64,000 bases of DNA from Verminephrobacter eiseniae EF01-2 (GCF_000015565.1 NC_008786.1:558001-622000); one strand, 5' to 3'; positions 45,205 to 55,302 are shown, counted from the first letter of the stretch. Notes: generated from the letters alone by a model not told the origin. Translations and numbers: made by a program.

Positions 45205-46152
45205 TTACCAGCGGGCGCGCAGGCGGTCGTAGGCGAAGGTGCCGAACTGGCGCTGTGCCGAGGGGGTCAGGTGCACGAAGTCGGCAAACACATAGGTGTC
45301 TTGCTTGGCGTCCGGCCGCAGCGTGGCGCTGTTGCACAAGGCCGCGTTGATCTGGCCCGGGCCGATGCCGATGCCGTTGCTGGCGTCCACCGAGGTGCAC
45401 ACGGCGTCCGTGGCATTGTTGAAGCCGTAGCTGGACGGCGAGCCGGTGTACAGGTTCACGTAATAGGCCGAGTCCACATACAGCGCGTTCGCGCCCAGAT
45501 CGACGATGCCCAGCAGCAGGCCCTCGTTGAAGCGGCTGCTGGCCCGGCCCAGCACCGCTTCGCGCCCCATGACCTTGGCCCAGGGGGTCTTGCCCAGGTC
45601 GTAGCTGCCGGTCAGCAGCACATGGCGGGCGCCGGCGGCAACCAGCCGGCGCACCTGGGCGGCCATGTCCTGGCCGGCCTGGAACGCTGCGGCCAACTGC
45701 GCGGCCTCGGTCTGGGTGCCGAGGTTGACGGCGGCCATGCCGGCGATCAGGTCGCTCAGGCCGCCGTTCATCAGCACCAGGTCGTCCTTGGCAAAGCGGT
45801 CCTTGGCCAGGAAGCTGTCGATCTGCTCGGACAGCGTGCGGGTGCTGGCGTTGCCTGCCGCATCCGGCTTGGCCACGATGCGGGCGTTGCCGGTTGCGTA
45901 GCTCGTGCCGCCGGCGCTGACCGGGGTCAGCGGCTTGTCGTATTTGGCCGCGATCTGCAAGGTCCAGTTGTTGATGCTGCCGTCATTGACGGTGTAGCGC
46001 GTGCCGTTTTGCCCGACATCGCTCATGGCGTCGCCAAACGCGATCAAGCGCTGCGGCGCAATGGCCGATTCGGTGGTGCTGGAACCGCAAGCCGTGAGCA
46101 ATGCGGCCGAGACCCCTGCGGCGACCATGCGGCGCATCCAATTTGCTGCCAT
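45205..46152 (-). CDS. GDSL/SGNH-hydrolase-like lipoprotein without the usual catalytic serine
   Basis: A 315-residue secreted protein with a lipobox LLTAC (signal residues 1-21; Cys22 would be lipidated). RLIAFGDAMSDVGQNGT is block I of the family, but the GDS(L) serine is alanine (Ala42). The block V pair is present as FADFVHLTPSAQRQFG, and MNGGLSDLIAG stands where the GxND block should be. The fold is likely kept while standard serine-hydrolase chemistry is doubtful unless Ser44 substitutes. It is separated from the dehydratase by 26 bp on the same strand. Confidence 0.75.
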   Translation of the reverse strand: MAANWMRRMVAAGVSAALLTACGSSTTESAIAPQRLIAFGDAMSDVGQNGTRYTVNDGSINNWTLQIAAKYDKPLTPVSAGGTSYATGNARIVAKPDAAGNASTRTLSEQIDSFLAKDRFAKDDLVLMNGGLSDLIAGMAAVNLGTQTEAAQLAAAFQAGQDMAAQVRRLVAAGARHVLLTGSYDLGKTPWAKVMGREAVLGRASSRFNEGLLLGIVDLGANALYVDSAYYVNLYTGSPSSYGFNNATDAVCTSVDASNGIGIGPGQINAALCNSATLRPDAKQDTYVFADFVHLTPSAQRQFGTFAYDRLRARW

Positions 46153-46499
46153 GTTTTTCTCCAGGAAAGAGGGGTAGTTTAACGAGGCATGGTGGGCGCA
46201 TCAGGGCGCATGGGGCGCGATCGGAACCGGCATGCCCGGCCAGGCGCGGGCTTGGTCGGGCGCATCGCGAAGGCAAAAAACCTTGGCGGGCACGCCCGCC
46301 GGCCCGGCGGGTGCGGCTGCGCGCGGCCCCCGGTGACGGCCCGGCAACGGCCCGGGACGGCCCGACAATGGCCCGAGATGACATGCCGCGCAGGTCGCGG
46401 GCGCAGCGCGCTTTTGTCAACGCCGTGGCCGCATGGCCGAGCGCCGCGCTGTCGGTTCGACGGTCATCCGGGGAGCGTTCCGGTTCCGGCGCTGCCGGT
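46153..46499. other. Intergenic region, nothing recognised
   Basis: About 350 bp of GC-rich sequence between the GDSL-like lipoprotein and the ROK regulator gene. Several frames are open on both strands, as expected at this composition, but none has a credible start or family resemblance. GCCCGGGACGGCCCGACAATGGCCCG is a short imperfect repeat of GGCCCG units. Confidence 0.5.
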
Positions 46500-47732
46500 T
46501 CAGGTCTTCAAAAAGATATCGGTATCGGGCGCAAAGCAGGCATGCAGCGGCAGCAGCGCTCCGCCCAGCGCGCGGGCGTCCGAGCCGATGGAGCCCAGCG
46601 CCAACGGCGGGGGCGGGTGCAGGCCCTCCCAGTTGTAGGCGTGCAGCAGCGCGCGCACGCGCTCGGCCAGGGCTTGCAGCAGGTCGGCGGTGGTGGCGGC
46701 GTCGATGACCACGGCATCAAGGTCGAGAAAGGCCGTTGCCGAGACGATGCAATGCGCCAGCGCGCTGGCGGCGCTGGCGATCCAGGCCCGGCTGTGCGCG
46801 GCCCAGGGCGCTTGCAGCACGCGCTCGTCGTAGGCGGCCATCGGGTCCAGGCCCTGCTCGCGCAGGCGCTGCTCGAGCTCCCACAGCGAGGCCTGTCTGA
46901 TCAGCTGCTCGGGCGCTGCGGCGCTGTCTGGCTGCGCCACGGCCAGCGGCAGCGAGGCCACGGCGCCGGCGTTGCCGTGCAGGCCCCGGTGCAGGTGCGA
47001 GTCGAGCACCAGCGCGCCGCCGACGAAGGTGTCCATGAACAGGTACAGAAAGCTCGGGATGTCGCGCCCTCGGCCTTGCAGCAACTCGGCCACGCAGGCG
47101 GCGGCGGTGTCTTTGGCAAAGCGCACGGGCAGACCGGTCATTTGCTGCACCTGCCCGGTCAGATCGATGCTGTTCCAGGCCTGCGACTGCGCCGCGCTCA
47201 GCCCCAGCATGCGGTGCCAGCCGCCGAGTTTCAGCGGCGCGGCCAGGCCCACGCCGACCACGCGCGCGCGCAGCGGCCCCAGGCCGTCGAGCAGTTGGTT
47301 CAAGTGGCGGCCAATGGCGGGCAGCAGTTGGTCTATGTCGGGGAAGGCGTAGTCGAGCCGGATGCGCGCGCGCACCTGGCCGCTGAAGTCCACCAGCAGC
47401 CAGTCGGCGCTGCGCCGGCCGATCTTGATGCCGACGGCAAAGGCGCCATCGGGGTTCAGGCCGATCGGCACCGAGGGCTGCCCGACGCGGCCGCGCACCG
47501 GCGCTTCGCGGCGCAGCAATTGCTCGTCGTCGAGCCGCGCCGCGATCAGGCCGATGGCTTGCGCGGTCAGGCCGGTCACGCGCGCGATCTCGGCCTTGGC
47601 CAGGCTGCCGTGGGTGCGCAGCGCCTGCAACACCACGCGCTCGTTGAACTGGCGCAGCCCGACATGGTTGGAGCCGCGCTGGCGCAGCAAGGCGGGTTCG
47701 GCGGCGCTTGCGTCGGCGAGCGGCATGGCCAT
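46500..47732 (-). CDS. frcR: ROK-family transcriptional regulator (FrcR/NagC-like)
   Basis: A 410-residue repressor. The N-terminal winged helix is seen in NERVVLQALRTHGSLAKAEI and ARVTGLTAQAIGLIAARL, followed by the ROK domain (FAVGIKIGRRSADWLLVDFSG, VGVGLAAPL, LFMDTFVGGALVL, GNAGAVASLPL). The ATP-phosphate loop is degenerate, as in regulators rather than kinases. It is the last gene of the leftward frc-like operon; frcR of rhizobia belongs to the same family. The symbol is by analogy. Candidate operators lie at 51374-51386 and 54214-54225. ATG 47726 is an alternative start. Confidence 0.8.
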   Translation of the reverse strand: MAMPLADASAAEPALLRQRGSNHVGLRQFNERVVLQALRTHGSLAKAEIARVTGLTAQAIGLIAARLDDEQLLRREAPVRGRVGQPSVPIGLNPDGAFAVGIKIGRRSADWLLVDFSGQVRARIRLDYAFPDIDQLLPAIGRHLNQLLDGLGPLRARVVGVGLAAPLKLGGWHRMLGLSAAQSQAWNSIDLTGQVQQMTGLPVRFAKDTAAACVAELLQGRGRDIPSFLYLFMDTFVGGALVLDSHLHRGLHGNAGAVASLPLAVAQPDSAAAPEQLIRQASLWELEQRLREQGLDPMAAYDERVLQAPWAAHSRAWIASAASALAHCIVSATAFLDLDAVVIDAATTADLLQALAERVRALLHAYNWEGLHPPPPLALGSIGSDARALGGALLPLHACFAPDTDIFLKT

Positions 47733-47784
47733 CGGGGCGCGGCGGGCGTGTCAGGAAGAAACCAGCGGCACAGCGGCACAGCGC

Positions 47785-48237
47785 TCAGGGGCGCAGGCTG
47801 GCGCAGATCACGCCTTTGCGCAAAATGAAATTTCCCCAGGGCTGCAACTCGCCGGTGACGACGATGGCGTAAGCCTTGCGCGCGCGCTCGTAGAACGCAA
47901 AGCGTTCCACGCCCTCGGCCTGCCCGCTATCGAGACCCAGGCCGGCCAGCAGCGCGACGGCTTCACGCTGCAGCGCCGAGCGGTACGGCGGCTCGGTGCC
48001 GCCGACCTGCATGTAGGCCACCGGGTGCGGTATGTCTTCGGCCAGCGGCAGCAGGCTGGTGACGGCCTGTAGCGCGCGCACCAGGCCCACGCCGGGCAGG
48101 CGCAGCACCGGTGTGCCGGCGCCCGGCCGCATTGCAATGAAGTTGGCGTCGGCCAGCACCAGCGCATCGTCATGCCCCATCTCGGCCAGCAGCCGGAGCA
48201 GGTCGGGGCTGAGCAGGGGGTCGATTCCTTTGAGCAT
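47785..48237 (-). CDS. RbsD/FucU-family sugar mutarotase
   Basis: A 150-residue protein beginning MLKGIDPLLSPDLLRLLAEMGHDDAL (core), with the conserved His of the GHDD/GHGD motif and ADANF. ERFAFYERARKAYAIVVTGE is the C-terminal block with the Tyr and Arg of FucU. These proteins interconvert sugar anomers before phosphorylation. It lies between the ATPase gene and the ROK regulator in the sugar operon, which fits a role in preparing the imported monosaccharide for the kinase. Confidence 0.88.
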   Translation of the reverse strand: MLKGIDPLLSPDLLRLLAEMGHDDALVLADANFIAMRPGAGTPVLRLPGVGLVRALQAVTSLLPLAEDIPHPVAYMQVGGTEPPYRSALQREAVALLAGLGLDSGQAEGVERFAFYERARKAYAIVVTGELQPWGNFILRKGVICASLRP

Positions 48238-48289
48238 GGGTTTCCCGGTGCGTGGTCAGACAAAAAGAGCGCAGGCCGCTGACAGGCGT

Positions 48290-49114
48290 TCAGGCCAGGC
48301 ATTCAGGCGGCAGTTCGCTGGCCGGCATGGCGCCGGTCATCACGGCCACCGTGTCGCTCATGCTGATTTTTTTCGGCTGGACGACAGCGGCACGCCGGCC
48401 CAGCCGGGCGATGTGGATGCGGTCGGCCACCTCGAACACATAAGGCATATTGTGGCTGATCAGGATCACCGGCAGGCCCTGGTCGCGCACGCGGCAGATC
48501 AGTTCCAGCACCATGCGGCCTTCCTTGACGCCCAGCGCCGCCGTGGGCTCGTCCATGATCACCACATGGCGCGCAAACGCTGCGGCGCGCGCCACGGCCA
48601 CGCATTGACGCTGGCCGCCCGAGAGGGTCTCGACGGCCTGCGTCATCGAGTGGATGCCGACCTTGAGCTCGGCCAGGCGCGCCGCGCTGGCGGCACGCAT
48701 CTTCTTTTTGTCGAGCATGCGCAGCAGGCTGCCCCGGATGCCCGGGCGGAGCAGTTCGCGGCCCAGGAACAGGTTTTCGGCAATCGTCATCGCCGGGGCC
48801 ACGGCCAGGTCCTGGTACACCGTCTCGATGCCGGCCTTGCGCGCATCGATGGGGCTTTTGAACTGTATGCGCTGGCCGTCGAGCAGGATCTCGCCCGCGT
48901 CGGGCATGATGGCGCCCGAGAGCACCTTGATCAGGCTCGACTTGCCCGCGCCGTTGTCGCCGATCACGGCCAGAATCTCGCCGGCACGCAGTTCGAAGTC
49001 GGCGCCATCGAGCGCAATGACCTGGCCATAGCGCTTGACCAGGCCCTTGGCTTGCAGCACCGGCGCAGCGCCGGCTGCCGCGTGCACCGTGTGGGCAGGG
49101 GCGAAGGCATCCAT
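48290..49114 (-). CDS. frcA: Sugar ABC transporter ATPase, single-domain (FrcA-like)
   Basis: A 274-residue ATPase with one nucleotide-binding domain, unlike the two-domain RbsA type; FrcA is single-domain. Walker A is GDNGAGKSS, signature LSGGQRQCVAVARA, Walker B VVIMDEPTAAL. The DEP is followed by ALG rather than ALD. The ATG overlaps the permease stop (ATGA at 49111-49116 region). The symbol rests on operon content and architecture. Confidence 0.87.
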   Translation of the reverse strand: MDAFAPAHTVHAAAGAAPVLQAKGLVKRYGQVIALDGADFELRAGEILAVIGDNGAGKSSLIKVLSGAIMPDAGEILLDGQRIQFKSPIDARKAGIETVYQDLAVAPAMTIAENLFLGRELLRPGIRGSLLRMLDKKKMRAASAARLAELKVGIHSMTQAVETLSGGQRQCVAVARAAAFARHVVIMDEPTAALGVKEGRMVLELICRVRDQGLPVILISHNMPYVFEVADRIHIARLGRRAAVVQPKKISMSDTVAVMTGAMPASELPPECLA

Positions 49115-50082
49115 CAGCGCACCCCTTGGCGTGAGAGTTGGTCGGTGGCCACGGCCAAAATGACGAGGATGCCGGTGACCAGGATCTGGTAGACCGAAGA
49201 CACGCCCATCAGCGTCAGCCCGTTGCGGAACACGCCCACGATCAGCGCCCCCACCAGCGTGCCCAGAATCATGCCGCGCCCGCCAAACAGACTGGTGCCG
49301 CCCAGCACCACGGCGCTGATCGCGTCGAGGTTCTCGGTCTGGCCCGCGTTCGGGTCGCCGGCACCGGTGCGGGCCACCGACAGCAGCGCGGCGATGCCGT
49401 AGAACAGGCCGGCCAGCATGTACACACCGAGCAGCACCCGGTCGGTGGCAATGCCGGTCAGGCGCGTGGCCTCGGGGTTGTTGCCCACGGCGTAGACATG
49501 GCGCCCCGGGGCGGTCTCGCGCAGCGCAAACCAGACGATGAGGTACAGCGCCAGCATCAGCACCGCGCCCCAGACGATGGCGGTCTGGCCCAGCACGAAG
49601 GTGCCGCCCAGCAGGGTCATGCCCTCGGGGATGTCGGTGATGGTCTGCGCGTCCGAGTACAACTGCGTGATCGCAAACGCGATGTTCATCGTGCCCAGCG
49701 TCACGATGAATGGCGGCAGCGCGATCTTGGTGACCAACAGGCCGTTGACCAGACCGAACAGCACCGTCACCGCGATGCCGCAGGCTATCGCCAGCGGGGC
49801 GGACAGGTCGTGGCTGGCCGCCATCTTGGTCATCACGATGCTGCCGAGCGCCATCACCATGCCGCAGGACAGGTCGATGCCGGCGGTCAGGATCACCAGC
49901 GTCTGGCCGATCGCGATCACCGCCACCACCATGACCTGTTGCAGGATCAGCGAGAAATTCTGCGCCGACAAAAAGCGCTCGCTCTGCGAGGCAAAAAAGG
50001 CGCAGGCCAGAATCAGCGCGATGAAGGGACCGAGCGTGGCCAGTGTGACCTGCGGCGGCCGTCGGAAAGTGATCGATGGCAT
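49114..50082 (-). CDS. frcC: Sugar ABC transporter permease (RbsC/FrcC-like)
   Basis: A 322-residue BPD_transp_2 permease with about eight to ten hydrophobic segments. GQTLVILTAGIDLSCGMVMALGSI is the family signature, followed by NPEATRLTGIATDRVLLGVYM (EAA-like loop) and GTSLFGGRGMILGTLVGALIVG. It is encoded after the binding protein with a 165-bp gap and before the ATPase with a 1-3 bp overlap. Confidence 0.9.
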   Translation of the reverse strand: MPSITFRRPPQVTLATLGPFIALILACAFFASQSERFLSAQNFSLILQQVMVVAVIAIGQTLVILTAGIDLSCGMVMALGSIVMTKMAASHDLSAPLAIACGIAVTVLFGLVNGLLVTKIALPPFIVTLGTMNIAFAITQLYSDAQTITDIPEGMTLLGGTFVLGQTAIVWGAVLMLALYLIVWFALRETAPGRHVYAVGNNPEATRLTGIATDRVLLGVYMLAGLFYGIAALLSVARTGAGDPNAGQTENLDAISAVVLGGTSLFGGRGMILGTLVGALIVGVFRNGLTLMGVSSVYQILVTGILVILAVATDQLSRQGVR

Positions 50083-50247
50083 GTGGGGGTGGCTCCGGGC
50101 GCGGGTGAAACGGGTGCATGGCGCGCCGGCAGACGCTGCGCAACGGGCGTGGCCAAGCCGTCGTTGGTCACCCCCTTGCCGGGCGGGCGTCGCTGGCGCA
50201 ACGCTGACCGGCGCCTGGCGACGCCGGCAGTCGCTGATTCGCCTCTT

Positions 50248-51261
50248 TTACTTCTTGCCCCAGCACAGGCTGGCGCCGGTCTTCACGTCCTGGCTGTCCA
50301 CGCCGGCTTGCGGCTTGGCTGCAATCAGCGTCACGCCGGTGTCGGTATAGCCGCTGGCCTTCTTGCCGGTCTTGGCGTACTCGACGCCCGCCGCCACACC
50401 CATGGCCGCCATGCGCAGCGGGTATTGCTGGCTGGTGGCGGCAATCACCCCCCGGTCGACATCGGCGATGCCGGCGCAACCGCCGTCCACCGCCACGATG
50501 AGTATGTTCTTTTCCTTGCCTGCGGCTTTCAATGCCTTATGGGCGCCGGCCGCTGCGGGTTCGTTGATGCTGTACAAAAGGTTGATGTCGGGGTTCTTTT
50601 GCAGGCAGTTTTCCATCGCGGTCTGGCCCTTGGTGCGGTCGCCAAAGCTGTCGGCCATGCAGACCACTTCGGGCGGGCGGGCCAGTTCATTGCTGTGGGC
50701 CTCGAGGGTCGGCAGACCGAAACCCTTGAGGAAGCCGTTGTGCCGCTGCGCACCCACCGGGTGGCCAGGGAGCAGATCGAGCATCGCGATCACCGGCTTC
50801 TTGCCCGCCATTGCCGCCTTGGCGTACTGGCCGATCAACTCGCCAGCCTTGTAGTTGTCAGTGGCAAACAAGGCATCGACGACATCCACCGGATCGGTGG
50901 GGCTGTCCAGCGCAATCACCATCACGCCGCTGGCCCGGGCCTTCTTGATCGCCGGCACGATGGCCTGGGCGTTGTTCGGGGCGATCAGGATGGTCTTGGC
51001 CCCGGCAGCCACCAGGTTCTCCAGCGCCGTCACCTGGCCGGCATTGTCGCCATCGGCCTTGCCGGCGGTGGCGACCAGTTTGGCGCCGAGTTTTTTCGCC
51101 TCGGCGACGGCGCCTTCTTTCATGGTCACGAAAAAGGGGTTGGTTTCGGTCTTGGTGATCAGGCCGATCACAGGCGCGTCGGCAGCCCGGGCCAGGGCGC
51201 AGACCATGGCGCCCGACAGGGCGAGGGCAGAAAGAACGACAGCGGGGCGGCGTTGCAGCAT
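50248..51261 (-). CDS. frcB: Sugar ABC transporter substrate-binding protein, copy 1 (FrcB-like)
   Basis: A 337-residue periplasmic protein. The signal peptide is MLQRRPAVVLSALALSGAMV..CALARA; mature start ADAPVIGLITKTETNPFFV is typical of Peripla_BP_4 sugar binders. KNPDINLLYSINEPAAAGA and VDGGCAGIADV line the sugar site in relatives. ATG 51261 has AAGGAGACC upstream; the frame is open further but lacks a signal. About 18 residues differ from copy 2 (51901-52914) over the full length. It is adjacent to frcC, so it is probably the operon's working copy. Confidence 0.9.
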   Translation of the reverse strand: MLQRRPAVVLSALALSGAMVCALARAADAPVIGLITKTETNPFFVTMKEGAVAEAKKLGAKLVATAGKADGDNAGQVTALENLVAAGAKTILIAPNNAQAIVPAIKKARASGVMVIALDSPTDPVDVVDALFATDNYKAGELIGQYAKAAMAGKKPVIAMLDLLPGHPVGAQRHNGFLKGFGLPTLEAHSNELARPPEVVCMADSFGDRTKGQTAMENCLQKNPDINLLYSINEPAAAGAHKALKAAGKEKNILIVAVDGGCAGIADVDRGVIAATSQQYPLRMAAMGVAAGVEYAKTGKKASGYTDTGVTLIAAKPQAGVDSQDVKTGASLCWGKK

Positions 51262-51373
51262 GTTGGTCTCCTTTTCATCTGGTTTTGCCGGAGGCATCCC
51301 TGCCAGGGCGGAGCCTGTCGCTGGCAGGCAAGCACCCTTGCCGGGTGGATGCGACCGCACTATAGGCGCCGGC

Positions 51374-51386
51374 GATTTAATAAATC
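51374..51386. promoter_or_regulatory. Candidate operator in the copied divergent promoter, copy 1
   Basis: GATTTAATAAATC is a perfect 6-1-6 dyad lying about 110 bp upstream of frcB copy 1. Next to it comes GTTATGGTTTTCCCTAGCCG, the same as the start of the kinase gene, which here is cut off after codon 6. A dyad of this AT-rich type suits a ROK or LacI regulator. Confidence 0.45.
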
Positions 51387-51405
51387 AAGTCGGTTTAGTT
51401 ATGGT

Positions 51406-51588
51406 TTTCCCTAGCCGGGGTCGCTTCAGAAAACGGGCAAAACCGTGCGCCAGGCTGGTGGCAGCGGTCGTAGCGGTCTGGGCTTGCCCGCACCTGTCTT
51501 GGCGCTGCCGCGCCACCGTTGAGGACTTTTGCGCCATTGTGTGTACACCAGAGCGCACAAAGGGCGCACCCTGGAAACCAGGGTTGGC
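51406..51588. other. Junction region between truncated kinase start and antitoxin gene
   Basis: After the sixth codon of the kinase-like frame, similarity to the second copy ends. The remainder is unassigned up to the antitoxin. GTGTACAC (51541-51548) is a perfect palindrome just upstream of the antitoxin and may be its autoregulatory operator. Confidence 0.4.
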
Positions 51589-51870
51589 GTGAAAGAATTC
51601 CGGGCACATTTGCCTGCGCACCTGGAGTTGGCATCGCCACTGGCGATCACTCGCCATGGGGAAACCATCGGCTTTTACATCCCGGCGCGCCCTGGCCGCA
51701 ACCAGACGGAACTTGACGCACTGGCAGAGGCGGCGGCCAAACTGCACGCCATGATGTCCGCCTTGCGGATTTCGCAAGAGGATGTCGTGTCCGAGTTCAA
51801 GGCACGCAGAAAAGCTGCCAAATCATGGGCCGACAAGCGCTTGTCCTGGATGCGAATGGCGCGGCTTTGA
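51589..51870 (+). CDS. Phd/YefM-type antitoxin
   Basis: About 93 residues from GTG 51589. GVKEFRAHLPAHLELASPLA, then ITRHGETIGFYIPARP, matches Phd-family antitoxins, which have an N-terminal DNA-binding and dimerisation fold. The C-terminal helices (ALAEAAAKLHAMMSAL) would bind a toxin. The frame also extends upstream to ATG 51529; the true start is uncertain and a CTG at 51571 is another possibility. The partner toxin gene is truncated (51825-51881), so this antitoxin is an orphan. Confidence 0.75.
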   Translation: MKEFRAHLPAHLELASPLAITRHGETIGFYIPARPGRNQTELDALAEAAAKLHAMMSALRISQEDVVSEFKARRKAAKSWADKRLSWMRMARL

Positions 51871-51881
51871 TCGGCGTCTGA
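51825..51881 (+). pseudogene. PIN-domain toxin, truncated after about 11 residues
   Basis: ATG 51825 opens MGRQALVLDANGAALIGV then stop. MGRQALVLDAN matches the start of PIN-domain toxins (VLDANILIR...), including the first catalytic Asp. After LDAN the similarity ends and frcB copy 2 begins 20 bp later. The rest of the nuclease is gone, so no toxin activity is possible. Confidence 0.65.
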
Positions 51882-51900
51882 CGGCGGGGGCCGTCGTCGT

Positions 51901-52914
51901 TTACTTCTTGCCCCAGCACAGGCTGGCGCCGGTCTTCACGTCCTGGCTGTCCACGCCGGCTTGCGGCTCGGCTGCAATCAGCGTCACGCCGGTGTCGGTA
52001 TAGCCGCTGGCCTTCTTGCCGGTCTTGGCGTACTCGACGCCTGCCGCCACGCCCATGGCCGCCATGCGCAGCGGGTACTGCTGGCTGGTGGCGGCAATCA
52101 CCCCCCGGCCGACATCGGCGATGCCGGCGCAACCGCCGTCCACCGACACGATGAGCATGTTCTTTTCCTTGCCTGCGGCTTTCAATGCCTTATGGGCGCC
52201 GGCCGCTGCGGGTTCGTTGATGGTGTACAGGAGGTTGATGTCGGGGTTCTTTTGCAGGCAGTTTTCCATCGCGGTCTGGCCCTTGGTGCGGTCGCCAAAG
52301 CTGTCAGCCATGCAGACCACCTCGGGCGGACGGGCCAGTTCATTGCTGTCGGCCTCGAGGGTCGGCAGACCAAAACCCTTGAGGAAACCGTTGTGCCGCT
52401 GCGCGCCCACCGGGTGGCCCGGATACAGATCGAGCATGGCGATGACCGGCTTCTTGCCCGCCATCGCCGCCTTCGCGTACAAGCCGATCAGTTCACCGGC
52501 CTTGTAGTTGTCGGTGGCAAACAAGGCGTCGGCGGCATCCATCGGATCGGTGGGGCTGTCCAGCGCAATCACCATCACGCCGCTGGCCCGGGCCTTCTTG
52601 ATCGCCGGCACGATGGCCTGGGCGTTGTTCGGGGCGATCAGGATGGTCTTGGCCCCGGCAGCCACCAGGTTCTCCAGCGCCGTCACCTGGCCGGCGTTGT
52701 CGCCATCGGCCTTGGCGGCGGTGGCGAGCAGTTTGGCCCCGAGTTTTTTCGCCTCGGCGACGGCGCCTTCTTTCATCTTCACGAAAAAGGGGTTGGTTTC
52801 GGTCTTGGTGATCAGGCCGATCACAGGCGCGTCGGCGGCCCGGGCCAGGGCGCAGACCAGGGCGCCCGACAGGGCGAGGGCAGAAAGAACGACAGTGGCG
52901 GGGCGTTGCAGCAT
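51901..52914 (-). CDS. Sugar ABC transporter substrate-binding protein, copy 2 (FrcB-like)
   Basis: A 337-residue near-duplicate of the protein at 50248-51261, with substitutions mainly in the signal peptide and around PMDAADAL. Ligand-site segments are unchanged except conservative swaps (NLLYTINEP, LIVSVDGG). The ribosome site AAGGAGACC is retained, but IS110 copy 2 sits just upstream (from about 52940), separating the gene from the original promoter region now found at 54110-54237. Expression probably depends on IS110-derived transcription. Confidence 0.9.
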   Translation of the reverse strand: MLQRPATVVLSALALSGALVCALARAADAPVIGLITKTETNPFFVKMKEGAVAEAKKLGAKLLATAAKADGDNAGQVTALENLVAAGAKTILIAPNNAQAIVPAIKKARASGVMVIALDSPTDPMDAADALFATDNYKAGELIGLYAKAAMAGKKPVIAMLDLYPGHPVGAQRHNGFLKGFGLPTLEADSNELARPPEVVCMADSFGDRTKGQTAMENCLQKNPDINLLYTINEPAAAGAHKALKAAGKEKNMLIVSVDGGCAGIADVGRGVIAATSQQYPLRMAAMGVAAGVEYAKTGKKASGYTDTGVTLIAAEPQAGVDSQDVKTGASLCWGKK

Positions 52915-52939
52915 GATGGTCTCCTTATATCTTTCAGAT

Positions 52940-54110
<1,171 letters not shown>

Positions 54111-54213
54111 GGTTGCTGATTTTGCTTCGGGGGCATTCCTGCCAGAGCGGGCCTGGCCGCTGGCGGGCACACCCTTGTCGGGGGGATGGGATGGCACTAT
54201 AGTCGCCGGCAAC

Positions 54214-54225
54214 TTGATAAATCAA
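54214..54225. promoter_or_regulatory. Candidate operator upstream of the kinase, copy 2
   Basis: TTGATAAATCAA is a 5-2-5 dyad aligned with the GATTTAATAAATC site of copy 1. It lies 12 bp before the kinase ATG. The surrounding sequence from GGGGGCATTCC to CCCTAGCCG is the homologue of 51293-51418. This was probably the shared divergent promoter of frcB and the kinase before the IS110 insertion. Confidence 0.45.
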
Positions 54226-54237
54226 TTCGATTCAACG

Positions 54238-55233
54238 ATGGTTTTCCCTAGCCGCACTGCCCAGCCCGATGTCCAGGTCGCCACGGCGGGCGAGGCCTTG
54301 TTCGACCTGATCGAAGAGCCTGACGGGCGCCTGCGGCCCTGCGCCGGCGGTGCAGTCTACAACCTGACGCGCGCGCTGGGCCTGCAGGGCGTGGGCACGC
54401 TGTACCTGAACCCGCTGTCTGCCGACCGGCTTGGCCGCCAGTTGGCCCAGGGCCTGCGCGCTGCCGCCGTGGCGCTGGCCGTCCCCGAGCCGGTGGCGCT
54501 GCCCACCTCGCTGGCGCTGGCCGCATTGGATGGCGCTGGCAAGGCCAGCTATGGCTTCTACCGCGACGGCGTGGCCGATCGCGCCATCACGGCCCAGGCA
54601 TTGAACGCCGCCTGCGCAGCGCAACCGCGCTTGCAGATCGTGGCCACGGGCTGTCTGGCCCTGGTGGCGCCAGACGCGGCCAAGTACCAGCCCTGGCTGG
54701 CGGCCCAGCGCGCTGCCGGTCGCATGGTGGTGGTAGATGCCAATCTGCGCTTGTCCGCTGCGGGCGACGCCGACAGCTACCGCGCCAACGTGCACCAGGC
54801 ATTGCAGCACGCGCACCTGATCAAGGTCAGCGACGACGACCTGGAGGCGCTGGAGGTGCCCGGCGTCAGTGTGATCGGGCGCGCGCAGCAACTGCTGCAA
54901 TCCACCCCTGCACAATGGCTGGCGCTGACGCTGGGTGCCCGGGGCGCGATGCTGCTGCAACGCGGCGGCGGCGCCTGCCAGGCGCGCGAGCGCAGGCCGG
55001 TGGATGTGGTGGACACCGTCGGTGCCGGGGATTGCTTTTTGGCCGGGCTGATCGCTGCCTTGCTGGAGCGCGCCGTGCCCAGCCCGCTGGCGCCGATGGA
55101 CGAGCCAGACCTGCGCGCCGTGCTGCAACATGCGCTGGTCAGCGCCAGCCTGTGCGTGCAGCGGGCCGGCTGCGCGCCCCCGACGCGCGCCGAGGTCAAG
55201 CAGCGCATGGCCGACAACGACTTCGAAGGCTGA
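54238..55233 (+). CDS. frcK: PfkB-family sugar kinase (fructokinase-like)
   Basis: A 331-residue kinase. QVATAGEALFDLIEEPDGRLRPCAGGAVYNLTRAL (core) is the PfkB signature 1 region with the GG pair, and VDVVDTVGAGDCFLAGLI (about 258-275) is signature 2 with the catalytic Asp in GAGD. ATG 54238 (MVFPSRTAQP) is chosen because the same MVFPSR codons are preserved in the truncated copy at 51402. It presumably phosphorylates the sugar imported by the frc-like system. The symbol is by analogy with frcK of rhizobia. Confidence 0.85.
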   Translation: MVFPSRTAQPDVQVATAGEALFDLIEEPDGRLRPCAGGAVYNLTRALGLQGVGTLYLNPLSADRLGRQLAQGLRAAAVALAVPEPVALPTSLALAALDGAGKASYGFYRDGVADRAITAQALNAACAAQPRLQIVATGCLALVAPDAAKYQPWLAAQRAAGRMVVVDANLRLSAAGDADSYRANVHQALQHAHLIKVSDDDLEALEVPGVSVIGRAQQLLQSTPAQWLALTLGARGAMLLQRGGGACQARERRPVDVVDTVGAGDCFLAGLIAALLERAVPSPLAPMDEPDLRAVLQHALVSASLCVQRAGCAPPTRAEVKQRMADNDFEG

Positions 55234-55302
55234 ACGAGTAAGGATGAACGCGGAAGGCGGAAAACTGCCCCGTGGTGGCAGGAATTTCAGCCGTCCGCCT
55301 GC

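Noticed and set aside
49138..51414. A 758-codon plus-strand frame opposite frcC and frcB
   Set aside because: Antisense shadow; histidine- and arginine-rich and without a signal or domain.
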